Shown: piece by piece, positions 27,605 to 37,794 of the stretch
Numbering within the stretch: position 1 is the stretch's first letter
Layout of the letters: each line of letters starts with the position of its first letter
Origin: CAWJKP01 sp963843465
GTDB lineage: Bacteria > Planctomycetota > Planctomycetia > Pirellulales > Thermoguttaceae
Reading direction: 5' to 3'
Assembly: GCA_963843465.1 (NCBI GenBank)
Contig: CAWJKP010000001.1
Span: 1,984,001-2,048,000, forward strand
Length of the DNA stretch: 64,000 bases
Notes under the pieces: model-generated
What the model saw: the letters and a program-made list of their open reading frames with translations, nothing else
Told to the model about the DNA's origin: nothing
The model's database searches: none
Made by a program: the position numbers and the translations under genes

Positions 27605-29893
27605 TCAATCTCCACGCCGCTTACATGCAGTTGTGGAATAGAGATCTCGGCTTGTTGACAACCCGCCGCCTCTGCCCAATGATGGGATGTCCCCTCCCTC
27701 CGGCAGGACTTGGAAGCGGACGCCATCCTCGCGATACACGGTTTTCCCATCCTTCAGCGATTCGAGGACCAGGTAGAGCGGACGCGGACGATCGATCGTC
27801 GCCGGCAGGGCGAACTCGACCTTGCGCGTGACGTGAAACCCAGGCTCGATCTCGATGGGCCCGCTCCGGCCGGCGCGGAACGGCTCGCCATACGGCGCGT
27901 CCCAGCGGGCTTCCCACTTCAGTTCCAGCACGCGCCCGGACAGACCGCCGTTGAACACTTCAATGGAACGCGAAACCGTGCCGCCGGCCCGATAACGGGG
28001 CACGATGCGCGGGGATGCGGCTGCTGTACCCGCGGATTTGCCAGGAGGCCGGGGGCCCGCCTCCAACAGCGTTCGATCGACGACCAGATAGGGATCAAGC
28101 GCACGCTGAATAAGCACGACGCTGGGCGAGCCCCAACCGTCCACGTCTTCGCGGCGGTCCGCATGGTTGTTGGCCTTCCAGGGATGCCGCTCATGACTCA
28201 TGCCTTCGGGGAAGTTGGGCCAGAAGTTGAGCCAGCTCCAGGGGGCGAAATGGGCCCAGTCATTGAGCCGCATCGAGTTGAAACCGATCCGCTGGTAACG
28301 CCGCCACATTTCCGGGCAGCCCTTGAAGTCGCCGTGCGGCGGCTGGAAGCAGGGCGTCTCGGTCCAGCAGTCGTACTCGCCGACCTGGCCGTAGCTGTTG
28401 CTGTCGCCGAAGCTCGTGTAGCGCACGCCGTTGACCGTATAGTAGTACGGCCCCTCGGCGTGCTCCACAAAACCGAACCGCTGACGGTAGCTGTGGCACA
28501 CCCTTCTGTCCACGTTGACCGCCAGGTTGAGCCAGTGCAGCGTGGCCTTGTAGTCCTCGCGCAAGGGAATGTTCGGCCACCAGTAGCTCTCCGGCCCGAG
28601 CCCCCATTTCACGGGCCCGACGGCCAGTTCCTTGACCGACCGTGCCGGGACGACTGCCTCGATGGCCGGCAGAGACGGGTATTTCCAGTCGCGGCCCTGC
28701 CACGACGCCAGGGTGCCACGGACTGCAACCCGCTTGTCCTCCGCCGTGGCGTTACGCACCCACACGCGGGCCTCGAACTGATCTCGCTTGACGGACGGCC
28801 GCACGAAAACGTTCGCGACGTGAACGGGCGGGTAAATGGCCAGCCGCACATGGCCGGTGATGCCATAGGCGAACTTCGTGTTGCCGCTCCAACTGCACCA
28901 TTGCTTCGAGTCGGCGGGAAAGTCAAAACCCACAGGCAGGTCGCAAGGGCTCGCGTCGGGCTTGGGATGATAGTGCCGGCGATGGTACACCTTCACCCGG
29001 AGCGTAAACACTTTCCCCGACTCGACGGCCGCGGTGAGATCGGCCTCCAGCGGCGTCATGGGCGCATGGTGTTCGGCCACCTTTCGGTCGCCCACGAAGA
29101 CCTCCGCCCCATAGTTGCAGCCTCCGAACAGCACCTTCACGACCTTGCCTGCCGCTTCGGCCGGAATCTGAATCTGGCGCATGTAGACCACGTGGTCTTT
29201 CACACCGGTCATGGTTGGGATGGGCGGCTCCTGCCGGTCCGAGTTCCAGCCGCCAGCCGGGACCTTGATGGACCGCTCTGCCCCGCCGTCGATGGAAAGC
29301 TTCCACGCCGTGTCCGACGCCAGGTCGATCTCCTGCAAGGCGTCCGGCGCGAAGTGGTAGCTGGCCCAAGGATTGCCCGCCGCGAGGGGCTCACGGTCGC
29401 CAATCGTCGGAAACTCGGCGATGCGCAATCGTGTACTGCCGAACGGAACGAGTTCGACCTCGACCTCGGGCTCGGACGAAGTCCGCGGAGAGAGCGGCGG
29501 AGGGGCGGCCATCGCCGGGACCATCTGACCGCTCACGGGATTCTTGCCCAGCAGCATTTTCCACTCGGGCAGCAGCCGCGCCTTGGCTCGGAGCACGATC
29601 GGCTCATCCTGCTGCCATACGGTGCGCTGAAAACCGACCCATTGCTTGTGCCCATCCGCCGTAATCGGCCAGGGTTTTCCGTCGTGCTTCAGGTTTGCCT
29701 CGGCCGGATGGGGCAACACCTCGTTCACTTCGGCTTTGAATGCCGCTCTCGCAATCCCCGGGCCGTCACCTTCAGAAATCTTGACGATCACCGGCTCACC
29801 CTTGCCAGCGAAGGGAATCTTGCCGACCGGATGACGCTCGACCGAGGCCATCAGGACATGGATCATTGCGAAGGCGAAGAGGCACCTTGTCAT
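27605..29893 (-). CDS. Exported GH2-like protein, catalytic barrel apparently shortened
   Basis: The ATG at 29893 overlaps the stop of the upstream UroD-family gene (ATGA) and begins a signal peptide 'MTRCLFAFAMIHVLMA'. The protein, about 762 residues, has the sugar-binding and Ig-like domains of GH2 ('QIQIPAEAAGKVVKVLFGG', 'VWVRNATAEDKRVAV') and the start of a barrel ('MWRRYQRIGFNSMRLNDW'). After 'FWPNFPEGMSHERHPWK' it jumps within some 20 residues to a C-terminal domain, so most of the usual barrel with both catalytic Glu residues seems absent. It may be a binding protein or an internally deleted enzyme. It is the last gene of the UroD operon. Confidence 0.65.
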   Translation of the reverse strand: MTRCLFAFAMIHVLMASVERHPVGKIPFAGKGEPVIVKISEGDGPGIARAAFKAEVNEVLPHPAEANLKHDGKPWPITADGHKQWVGFQRTVWQQDEPIVLRAKARLLPEWKMLLGKNPVSGQMVPAMAAPPPLSPRTSSEPEVEVELVPFGSTRLRIAEFPTIGDREPLAAGNPWASYHFAPDALQEIDLASDTAWKLSIDGGAERSIKVPAGGWNSDRQEPPIPTMTGVKDHVVYMRQIQIPAEAAGKVVKVLFGGCNYGAEVFVGDRKVAEHHAPMTPLEADLTAAVESGKVFTLRVKVYHRRHYHPKPDASPCDLPVGFDFPADSKQWCSWSGNTKFAYGITGHVRLAIYPPVHVANVFVRPSVKRDQFEARVWVRNATAEDKRVAVRGTLASWQGRDWKYPSLPAIEAVVPARSVKELAVGPVKWGLGPESYWWPNIPLREDYKATLHWLNLAVNVDRRVCHSYRQRFGFVEHAEGPYYYTVNGVRYTSFGDSNSYGQVGEYDCWTETPCFQPPHGDFKGCPEMWRRYQRIGFNSMRLNDWAHFAPWSWLNFWPNFPEGMSHERHPWKANNHADRREDVDGWGSPSVVLIQRALDPYLVVDRTLLEAGPRPPGKSAGTAAASPRIVPRYRAGGTVSRSIEVFNGGLSGRVLELKWEARWDAPYGEPFRAGRSGPIEIEPGFHVTRKVEFALPATIDRPRPLYLVLESLKDGKTVYREDGVRFQVLPEGGDIPSLGRGGGLSTSRDLYSTTACKRRGD

Positions 29894-31040
29894 AGCTGCA
29901 ACTCCCGATGGTGCGGCATGGCACAATGCCGCCGCAGAAAGGCGTAAGCTTGGCGTCCGATCTCCTCGCCCGTCCGCGAGATACTCTCGTACTTGCCCTT
30001 GTTCAACGCCAACTCCGGAGAGACGAACGAGGCCACGATCGTCCCCCGCCGCCGCAGTCCGCTGAACAATTCCTGGTAGTACGGCTCGATGCCCAGCGGT
30101 GAGAAGTCGCACACCTTCAGGGCGATCCGGCCCGCAAAAGCGTGCTGCATGCGGTAGATCTGCCGGAAATCGCCCATGCAGAAGTTGTTCACGCCCACAA
30201 GCCCTTCCGTGGCGGCCAAGTTCTCAATCTGGTGCTCGGCGCTGCCGCAGAAATGAAGCGTGCCGCCGTCGAACTCCTTGAAGACCCGGGCATTGTAAGG
30301 GACCACGAACTCGCGGTACTGGACCGGCGAGATCGCCCCGCAGTCGTCGTCGCACAGCCACACTTGGCCAAACTGCTCCGGCAGGATGATGCCGTGCGGG
30401 AAGCAGCACCGGCCGCGCTCCGGACCGATCTCCTCCTTCTGCACCTTGATCCAGCGGATGAACGCCTCCGTACAGAATTCCATCAACTCGTGGACCGCCT
30501 TAGGGTATTCATAGAGCCAGACGAATAGCGTGCCCGGGCCGGCGAGCGTCAGGGCCGTGGTGAAGGGGCCTTGCGGGTCGGTAAAGGAGATCGGCAAATC
30601 GCTGTGTTCGCGGAAGTAGCGGATGGTCTCCAAGACCCGCAGCATCAGACCATCCTTGCGCGGATCGGGCAGCGACAACCGGCTGAGGTGCTCTGGGCTG
30701 TTGACGACCGTCCCGCGCACGGCCGGGTCCATCTTCGGCTGGAAGAGAATCTCCGCGCCCAGTGCCGAAGGCAACACGCCGGTCCCGTACCAGGGGAACA
30801 GGAAGGGAATATAGTCGTCATCATAAATCTCCATGTGCTGCGCGATCTTCTTCACCTGGTACGCAAGCATCGACTGGCAGTTGGTGAAGTAGTCGTCGGG
30901 AATCAGCGCGGGCGTCTCGCCGGATAGCCAGTAGTTTACGTCGGCCACCTGGAACGGCACCACGCCATTGTCGCGGTGGCGGAAAACGTCCTCGATCGCG
31001 CATAGGACGCGGCGACCCGCTCGGCATAACGTTCGGTCAT
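29890..31040 (-). CDS. Uroporphyrinogen-decarboxylase-family (MtaA/CmuA-like) protein, frame break near 31020
   Basis: The start at 31040 overlaps the upstream stop (ATGA) and encodes 'MTERYAERVAA'. A one-base break near 31020 leads to the main frame, 'AIEDVFRHRDNGVVPFQV'. The body shows the UroD fold with 'ISFTDPQGPFTTAL', 'LHFCGSAEHQIENLA' and 'VNNFCMGD'. The His and Cys positions resemble cobalamin-dependent methyltransferase relatives (MtaA/CmuA) rather than haem-biosynthetic HemE. It is the third of three such genes in a row. The likely function is methyl transfer or demethylation of a small substrate, inferred only from family membership. Confidence 0.7.
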
Positions 31041-32127
31041 GGCCATGTTCGGCACGCCTCCACGTAGGCCTCGACGTTCTCCCAGGGCACCTCCGGTTCG
31101 AGCATGTGCGTCGGGCAGCAGAGCAGCCCCCCGAGCCGTCCGGCGAGTTGCAGGTTGCGGTGAACCGTCGCCCGGACTTCCTGTGGCGTGCCAAACGGCA
31201 TCGTCGTTTGCGTGCCGATCGTGCCGTTGAACGATATCCGGCCGCCGAACACACCGAGCACCTGCTCCACGTCCATGCACTCGGGCTGGACGGGGTTGAG
31301 CACCTCGATGCCCGCCTCGATCAGGTCGGGAATAAACGGCGTCACGTAACCGCACGAGTGGTACTGGATGATGATGTCGGGTTTAATCGCCTTGGCCGCC
31401 TCGATCACCCGCTTCAGCCGGGGCTTGAGCCACGTGCGGTACATCTCGCGGGACATCATGGTCGACCGCTGCATGCCCAGGTCGTCGCCCAGGGCCAGGA
31501 TGTCCGCGCCGGCCTCGGCATAGCGCGCGGCGCGGAAGCAGGCCAAGTCGGTGATCTTGTCCAGCAGGAATACCGCCTTGTCGTCCTCGGCGGCCATGTC
31601 GATCATCAAGAGGTCCATGCGCCGTAGGTACCAAGCGGTTTCCCAGACCGTGCATTCCATCCATACCTGAGCCGCCAGGCCGCGGGCCTGGATCGCCGCA
31701 ACCTCGCGCGGCAGAAACGACCAATCGGCCTTGTCGAACTCTGGCCAGGGATAGGCATGGAACTGCTCCAGGCTATCAAGCCGCTCCAGCGGGTGGCGCA
31801 TGCGCGTCATGTGCTTGGCCGCCGCACCGCCCGGCTCGTGGGCAATGCCCCAAATGTCCATGCGGGCGCCGGAGGCAATGGGCGGGTCATAATACAGGTC
31901 GTAATCCCATCGCGCGCGGGAACCAAACCCGGCCTCTCCGCGATCCACGGAAAGCCCGGATCGGTCACGAGTCGCATGGGGAACTGGAAGTATTCTGCGT
32001 AGTCCGCTACATCCGGATAACGTTCGTGGAACTGGTGTTCCAGGTGGGGGCAGAGGTTGAAACAGACCGGCGCGATTTCCAAGCCGTGCCGGCGGTAGAG
32101 GCTGAGCAGGTTTTGTCTGGGGGTCAT
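31037..32127 (-). CDS. Uroporphyrinogen-decarboxylase-family protein, frame break near 31910
   Basis: The ATG at 32127 gives 'MTPRQNLLSLYRRHGLEIAP', the normal start of this family. A single-base break in a GCGCGCG run near 31910 shifts into the frame that continues 'RWDYDLYYDPPIASGARMD'. Later segments 'YHSCGYVTPFIPDLIEAG' and 'VLNPVQPECMDVEQVLGV' are hallmark UroD/MtaA strands, and 'LLCCPTHMLEPEVPWENV' ends the barrel. The full length of about 363 residues is normal. It overlaps the next family member by four bases and follows another about 220 bases upstream, so all three are probably one transcript. Confidence 0.75.
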
Positions 32128-32345
32128 GCCGCTTGATTCTATCCTGCGGCTGGCCGCTTTGCCATCCGCAGGGACGCAAGTCCTTACGGATCAAGGCGGA
32201 CGGAGTTTTTGGGAGGGACAGGCATTCTGTTCCTGGAAATAGAGAGTGTAGACTGCGTTTCCCGTCACACCAAAAGGCAGCCACGCGGTACAGGATTTCG
32301 GCTCCGAAACTGCTCCCTGATTTGGCCTGCCCATGTACCGGAAGC

Positions 32346-33338
32346 TCACTTGATTCCCGCTCCGGTGTACTCGTCCAACAATCGGCGGAAGATCCGGTAC
32401 TCGTCGATTGACACGCCCGGCGGCGTCTGGTGATCGACGCTGGGAATGAATCCGCCGCTGGCCATGAGCGGGCGCAACCGCTCGAACTCGCGGCGCATCG
32501 CCTCCTCGCCCCTGTTCATGGTCATCTTGTCGAAGTGCCCCACCATGCAGAGTTTCGGAAATTGCTCCCTTAAAGCCATCCCGTCGACGCCTGCCTGTCG
32601 TTCCAGTGGCAACACGCCATGGATCCCCTCGCGCAGGAGCCAGGGCACCATGCGGGTCACATCGCCATCCGTGTCGACGAGGATCACGGCGCCCATCTCC
32701 TGAAGTCGGGGCACGAGGCGGCGATAGTACGGCGCAATGAACTCATCGAAATGCCGTTCGGAGATCATCGGTCCGTGGTTGTACGAAACATCCTCGGCGA
32801 TCGTGGCGAAGGTGGGCACGCACGCTCGCTCGACCTGGTCAAGTATCTTCAGGTTGAACTCGGTCAGGTCCTCGTTGATCTTGTGGATCAGCTCCGGCTG
32901 ATCGTAGAAGGCCAGGCTGATTTTCGTGAAGCCCATCAGGGTGCGAGGAAACCAGAAATAGCCTTCCAAGGTGATCCAAACGACCACCTCGCCCTCGGCC
33001 TGCCGCGCCGCCCAGTGACGCATCGACTCGATCGCTGGCGAATGATCCGGGAACAACCGCGAACGGACCTTCAGGTAGTCGTCCATGGTCGAGACGATCC
33101 CTTCGACGTGATGCTGCACGGGATCGATCGTCGAGTTGGTCGTCGAGAACCAAAACTGCTGGTAAGGATCGAGGCCGAAGTATTGGGCGATGTCCAAGAC
33201 CTCGTTGAGCTGGTACGGCAGACCCTCGCTCTTCCACCGCGTGATCGTCTCATCCCACCACATGGCCCATTCCCAACGTGGCAGCCGATCAATGCCTTGA
33301 AAGTTCATCACCGCTCGGAATCGCTCAACGTGGTTCAT
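32346..33338 (-). CDS. Uroporphyrinogen-decarboxylase-family (MtaA/CmuA-like) protein
   Basis: The start is placed at the ATG at 33338 (GAGG five bases upstream), giving 'MNHVERFRAVMNFQGIDRLP', which is the standard opening of this family. The frame is intact for 330 residues and contains 'PTFATIAEDVSYNHGPMIS', 'AVILVDTDGDVTRMVPWLL' and 'LCMVGHFDKMTM'. It is the first of three adjacent family members and the only one without a frame break. HemE-type porphyrin chemistry is unlikely, since the gene sits with exported glycosidases and not with haem genes. A corrinoid-linked methyltransferase role is possible. Confidence 0.8.
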   Translation of the reverse strand: MNHVERFRAVMNFQGIDRLPRWEWAMWWDETITRWKSEGLPYQLNEVLDIAQYFGLDPYQQFWFSTTNSTIDPVQHHVEGIVSTMDDYLKVRSRLFPDHSPAIESMRHWAARQAEGEVVVWITLEGYFWFPRTLMGFTKISLAFYDQPELIHKINEDLTEFNLKILDQVERACVPTFATIAEDVSYNHGPMISERHFDEFIAPYYRRLVPRLQEMGAVILVDTDGDVTRMVPWLLREGIHGVLPLERQAGVDGMALREQFPKLCMVGHFDKMTMNRGEEAMRREFERLRPLMASGGFIPSVDHQTPPGVSIDEYRIFRRLLDEYTGAGIK

Positions 33339-33596
33339 AGAATCCTCGACGCTCGGGCAAGACCACAACGGATACCGCCAGGTGGTTCAGGTCGCATGAT
33401 AGCCGTTATTCCTCATTTCGCATCTGCCGCAGCCTCGTGTGCTGCCCCGGCGTATCGCTCCGACCCGATCCGTTCCTTGATCTGGTCCGCCTTGGAAAGC
33501 GGCCAACGGTCACACCTGAAGCAACCGGCACGCCTCGGCGTAACCCGGCGCCGGCGGGCCGTACTCGCTGGCCGTCACCCTAGCCAGTGCCACGAG

Positions 33597-35285
33597 CTAC
33601 CGCCAGTCGCCGCTAAGCACGAAGGCAGCCCAATACTGCGGAGATAGACGCTTCGGCGGCAGCGTTGCTTGGGCGTCTCCTTGGGCGACGCTACGGTTTG
33701 GACTGCCGCTGAGGACCCGTAACTGGGCTTCGCGTAGGGCCCTGAGCACGCCCATCTGTTTCTGCCACTGGTTTTCGTAAAAAGCTTCCATGAGCGACCG
33801 GGTTTCCTCGTCGGGCACGCTCCAGAGACTGGCCACCACAGCCCGCGCTCCGGCCGATTGAAATGCCCGCTGGAGGCTTAGCAACCCCTCGCCGCCGGCC
33901 GCCTTGCCCAAGCCGGTCTCGCAGGCGGAAAGGACCACCAGCTCCACGCCGTCGAGGTTCTGGGCGCCGATTTCCTCGGCGGTGAGGATGCCATCGTCGG
34001 CGTCGGGCTCAAGGAATGTACCGGCCTTGTCTGACCGATTGGCTCCGGCCAGCGCCAGGCCCGACAGCAGCCCCGGGTACAGTCCAGCCAACTCAGGCCG
34101 AAGGAGCATTTCGCCGAACCGGCCTTTTTCAGGCGGGCCGGACGCCATAAGCGGCGGCAACGTGTCCTCGATGAAGAACCCGTGCGTAGCCGCGTGCAGG
34201 CAGCGGTGCCGGCGGGCTTCAGCCAGGAATACCTGCTTGCCTGCCTGCGCCCGCTCCAAAATGGTGATCCCCTGCGCACCGATCTGGCGGCGATAGAGCC
34301 GCTCGATGGCGGCGATCTCGGCCTGCGCACCGGACAACGGGTCGAAATGGATCAAGTCTTCCGACAGCGTCCGGCCGGGCTTGCGGGTCCCGGTATTGGC
34401 GTTGGGTTTTGCCTTCGCCAATTGGACATCGTAGTCAACGTTGCCCAACAGCAGCAAGTTCTGCGGGAGTCGCTTGCGATCCTGGCCGCGAATGATCTCC
34501 GGGATCAATTGCGGCACGACGTCTCTCGATACGCTCCTTCAGCGAAGCGGTCGCCGTGTACGGCCAGTGCCAGGTAGCTGTCGAGGTAGAAGCGAACGTC
34601 CTCGAGCATGGCCAACTGCTGCCGCTGCGACTGGGCGATGGCCGCCGCCGCAAGCTGCTCTCGCATGATGTGCAATGACTGACGGAGCAGCGGCTCGGCG
34701 CAGGAAGTCTCCTTGGGCGTAGTTTCTATCTCCCACGCCTGGGTGTCGAGTCGGTCTGCCTTGGCCAACTGCCGGGCGTCGTCGGGGGCGAGTCCCTGCA
34801 GGCGCCGGAGATACTCGACCTCCCGGCGCGTCGGCCGCGCGGTAGTCGGCCTTGCCGTGGACCTGTTCCCAAAGCTCGGCCAGCTCCTGCTGCCGACGCA
34901 GTGCGGCGGGCCAATTTCCGTGGCGGGAATGCTGGAGGGCCAGCCATTCCAACAAGGTCCCGGTTTCGCGGCGAGCCTGCTCAAGAGCCTTTTCGCCGTC
35001 AGCACCTCCAGGCTTTACGGAGAGAAGGCGGCGAGCCACGGCAAGCCATTTCTCGGCCGTCGCCACCGCCTCATCGAGTTTGCCAGCGTTGACGAACTGC
35101 GCGAATTCCCTAGCCAAGCGATCTTTGTCGGCCGACAGTTCTCCCCACGATTGCTTGAGGGCCGGTTCGTCGGCCTGGCTTGGAATCGGCGGGGCGACTG
35201 CCAGGTACGCCAGCAACCAACAACCCGGTAGCAGCGTGAGACGGAAACGGAAAGGTAACCCGGTGCCTAGGAGCGGCCAGAACAT
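33597..35285 (-). pseudogene. CHAT-domain protein gene with frame break and internal deletion
   Basis: The start at 35285 encodes a hydrophobic leader and a helical TPR-like region ('GKLDEAVATAEKWLAVA', 'RHGNWPAALRRQQELAELW'). A frame break near 34830 is followed by more helical sequence up to 'YLALAVHGDRFAEGAYR'. At about 34515 this joins abruptly, in another frame, to 'VPQLIPEIIRGQDRKRL' and an otherwise complete CHAT protease-like domain. Its candidate His and Cys are in 'LHAATHGFF' and 'VVLSACETGLG'. The region that normally links the helical repeats to CHAT is missing, so a deletion fused the ends. A 306-residue CHAT-only product from 34517 is also possible. Confidence 0.65.
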
Positions 35286-35293
35286 CGCCCTGC

Positions 35294-36328
35294 CTACTTC
35301 CCATTCATGGTGCGGATCTCTTGCTTGACCGCGTCGAACTCTTTGCCGGCGTCGCGAGCGTCGGCCGGCAACCGTTCCCGTAGCTCTTTGTGCTCATCCA
35401 GGTTGGCCGCCACGGCGGCGCCAAGCTTCATTTTCGGTGCGGGGCCCCTCATCGCGTGGCCTGAAAACTGCTGGACCACCGCGACCAAAATGTCGTCCGT
35501 CGAATTCGCTTTGACTTCCCGGGCGCCGACCGCCAGGCGGCGGAAATAGAGCTGTTGCTTCTTCGCCAGGATCTCGGCATACTGGCGGGCCTGGTCGTCG
35601 TCGGTCATATAGATGCCCACGCAAAGCAATTCGGCGCCGCAATCCGCCTCGGCTTTCGTCACGCCGGCAAATCCGGGTTTCAGCCACTGCGCCTTGCAGC
35701 GGACGGTGATAAAATCGGCGCGCCAATTCTTGGTAACCTCGAAGAGGCAGGCGAAGTCACGCTGCCTCTCCAGCGTGTCCTGCGTCGAATACCGCAGGTC
35801 ATAGTAGACGCCGCAACCACGCTCGATGGTGCCCGCGGCAATCAGAAGCTGCTTGGGCGCGAGCTGCGAGTACTGGGCGTGCGACATTCCCAGATCGAAC
35901 GAGCCATACCCGTTTCCCGTCGCCGGCATGACGAAGTATCGGAAACTAAGGTTGCCCTGGTAGTCGTTGGATTGGATGGCAATCGTGCCCCCCGCCACGT
36001 CGGTGGCCACTTCCGCGCTAGGCAGGAAACTCACGATGGGCATCTGTTGCTGGGTGGAAATCTCGTAATGCAGCCGCTTGATGTCCCGCTCTTCGCCGGC
36101 GTACATCTGCGGCGAGATCTTGACCACCGCCTCGATGATCTTCCGCGGGCATACGGCTTGGCGCTCCTTGGGGGTCACGTCCCGACATTCGACGCTGAAA
36201 GGGACATCGAAAACGACCAAAGGCGCCTCGGCCCGCAGGTCGCAGTGAGGGCTACTGGCCAGCAGCACGGCCGGGATGGCCACGATGAGCGCCATCGTCG
36301 TCGGTCGCCTTGGAAGGTAGTTTCGCAT
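35294..36328 (-). CDS. Secreted protein of unknown function
   Basis: The start at 36328 is chosen because it leads directly into a signal peptide ('TTMALIVAIPAVLLASS'). The rest, about 345 residues in total, has no motif I recognise. Visible features are 'ECRDVTPKERQAVCPRKII', a conserved-looking 'GYGSFDLGMSHAQYSQLAP', and a charged C-terminal helix. It ends nine bases before the CHAT gene start on the same strand, so the two are probably co-transcribed, and its product may act with the CHAT protein. Confidence 0.6.
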   Translation of the reverse strand: MRNYLPRRPTTMALIVAIPAVLLASSPHCDLRAEAPLVVFDVPFSVECRDVTPKERQAVCPRKIIEAVVKISPQMYAGEERDIKRLHYEISTQQQMPIVSFLPSAEVATDVAGGTIAIQSNDYQGNLSFRYFVMPATGNGYGSFDLGMSHAQYSQLAPKQLLIAAGTIERGCGVYYDLRYSTQDTLERQRDFACLFEVTKNWRADFITVRCKAQWLKPGFAGVTKAEADCGAELLCVGIYMTDDDQARQYAEILAKKQQLYFRRLAVGAREVKANSTDDILVAVVQQFSGHAMRGPAPKMKLGAAVAANLDEHKELRERLPADARDAGKEFDAVKQEIRTMNGK

Positions 36329-36593
36329 TCCGATGTCCTCATCCTCATCGGCAGTCACTTCATGCCCGGGCGACAAAACCCGGCCATCGGATGGGCCGGA
36401 CTATACCAAGCGAGACGATCGGCGGCAATATCAATCAGGCCCCATCGCGGGGGGCCCGGAGTAGCGCCGGAAAAATCGTTGATTTCGGTATACTCGGCAA
36501 GGTTTAACAGGAATTCCACCGCCGCAGAGTCCGATAAACAGATGACGGTTGCCAATCGTCCCTCACGGTTCCAGGCTTGCGAGGGCCCGACAG

Positions 36594-37793
36594 ATGCGGT
36601 CGACACGCTGGTGCTGGTCTACGGCGCTCCTCACGATGTGCGCGGTCTCGGCGGCCGTTGGCCAACCGTCGGCAGTCCGCTGGCAATGGAATCTGGAGAC
36701 CGCCAAGCAGATCGCCGCCCAGTCGAACCGGTTGGTGCTGATCCATTTCTGGGCCGAGTGGTGCGTTCCCTGTCAGGCCATGGAGCACACGGTCTTCAGC
36801 CGGCCGGAGGTGGCCGCGGCCCTGGAGCGAGAATACGTCCCCTGTCGGCTCAATCTCGATCAATTCCCCTCGACCGCCAACCAATACGGCGTGACCAAGA
36901 TTCCGACCGACGTGATTATCACGCCGCAAGGCCGCATGATCGCGCGGTTCGTGGGCGCCGCCGATGTTTCGCAATACCTCGATCGCATCGGCCGCGTCGC
37001 CGCGGCCCGCCGCGGCGATCCTTCGCGGATGGTCGCCCAGATCCAAGGAGGACCGCCGGCAGGGCCCGCCGGGCCGGCGATCAGCCCACCGGCTTACGCG
37101 ACGACCGGTGAGTTTTGCCGAACGAATGCGCCCCTGGCGACACAACCACAATTCTCGCCCGTCAACCCACCCTACGCCGGCCAGCCGAGCTATCCCGGCC
37201 CGGCCCAGAGCCCGCCGGACGGGGGACGGGGGCAGCCAAGCTACCCTGGCCCGGCCCAGGGTCCGCAACCACCGCCGCCACAGGGCAATCCGGGCGCCTC
37301 GTTTCAGGGGCAGGCTTCGCCGGCAGCCGATCTGCCCCCGGGCAGTCCTCCGTTGGCGCTAGATGGATATTGCCCGGTCCAACTTACCGAGAACGAACGC
37401 TGGGTGTTGGGCAACCGCCGCTGGGGCGCGATCCACGAAGGGCGGACGTATCTCTTCGCAGGACCGGACGAACAGAACCGCTTCCTGGCCGATCCGACTC
37501 ACTTTGCCCCGGTCTTCTCCGGCGACGACGTGGTGAAGCTGGTCGATGAGGGCAAACGCGTTCCGGGCAGCCGCCTGCACGGCGCCTGGTTTCACGGCAA
37601 GGTCTACCTCTTCGTCAGCGAGGGCTCCTACCAGCAGTTCGATAAGAACCCCTTCCGCTACGTCAGCAAGCTGGAGGCGGCAAGTTCGCCGGCCAACCGC
37701 CCGCCGGCTCCTGGTTGGGCCAACGGCGGCAACATGCCCTACTCCAACGGAGTCGCGACGCCGCCCAATGCGGGCCGCCCGCCACTGCGATAG
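36594..37793 (+). CDS. Exported thioredoxin-like protein with proline-rich linker and C-terminal YHS-like domain
   Basis: From the ATG at 36594 the protein has a signal region, then a thioredoxin fold with the redox motif 'WAEWCVPCQAME' and 'YGVTKIPTDVIITPQG'. Residues of roughly 170-270 form a Pro/Gly/Gln-rich linker with two near-identical 'QPSYPGPAQ' repeats. The last 130 residues contain 'LDGYCPVQLTENERWVLGN' and 'YLFAGPDEQNRFLADP', which resembles a YHS-type metal-binding domain. It probably handles periplasmic disulfides or a metal. An earlier ATG at 36549 is less likely because it adds a polar leader. Confidence 0.7.
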   Translation: MRSTRWCWSTALLTMCAVSAAVGQPSAVRWQWNLETAKQIAAQSNRLVLIHFWAEWCVPCQAMEHTVFSRPEVAAALEREYVPCRLNLDQFPSTANQYGVTKIPTDVIITPQGRMIARFVGAADVSQYLDRIGRVAAARRGDPSRMVAQIQGGPPAGPAGPAISPPAYATTGEFCRTNAPLATQPQFSPVNPPYAGQPSYPGPAQSPPDGGRGQPSYPGPAQGPQPPPPQGNPGASFQGQASPAADLPPGSPPLALDGYCPVQLTENERWVLGNRRWGAIHEGRTYLFAGPDEQNRFLADPTHFAPVFSGDDVVKLVDEGKRVPGSRLHGAWFHGKVYLFVSEGSYQQFDKNPFRYVSKLEAASSPANRPPAPGWANGGNMPYSNGVATPPNAGRPPLR

Positions 37794-37794
37794 A

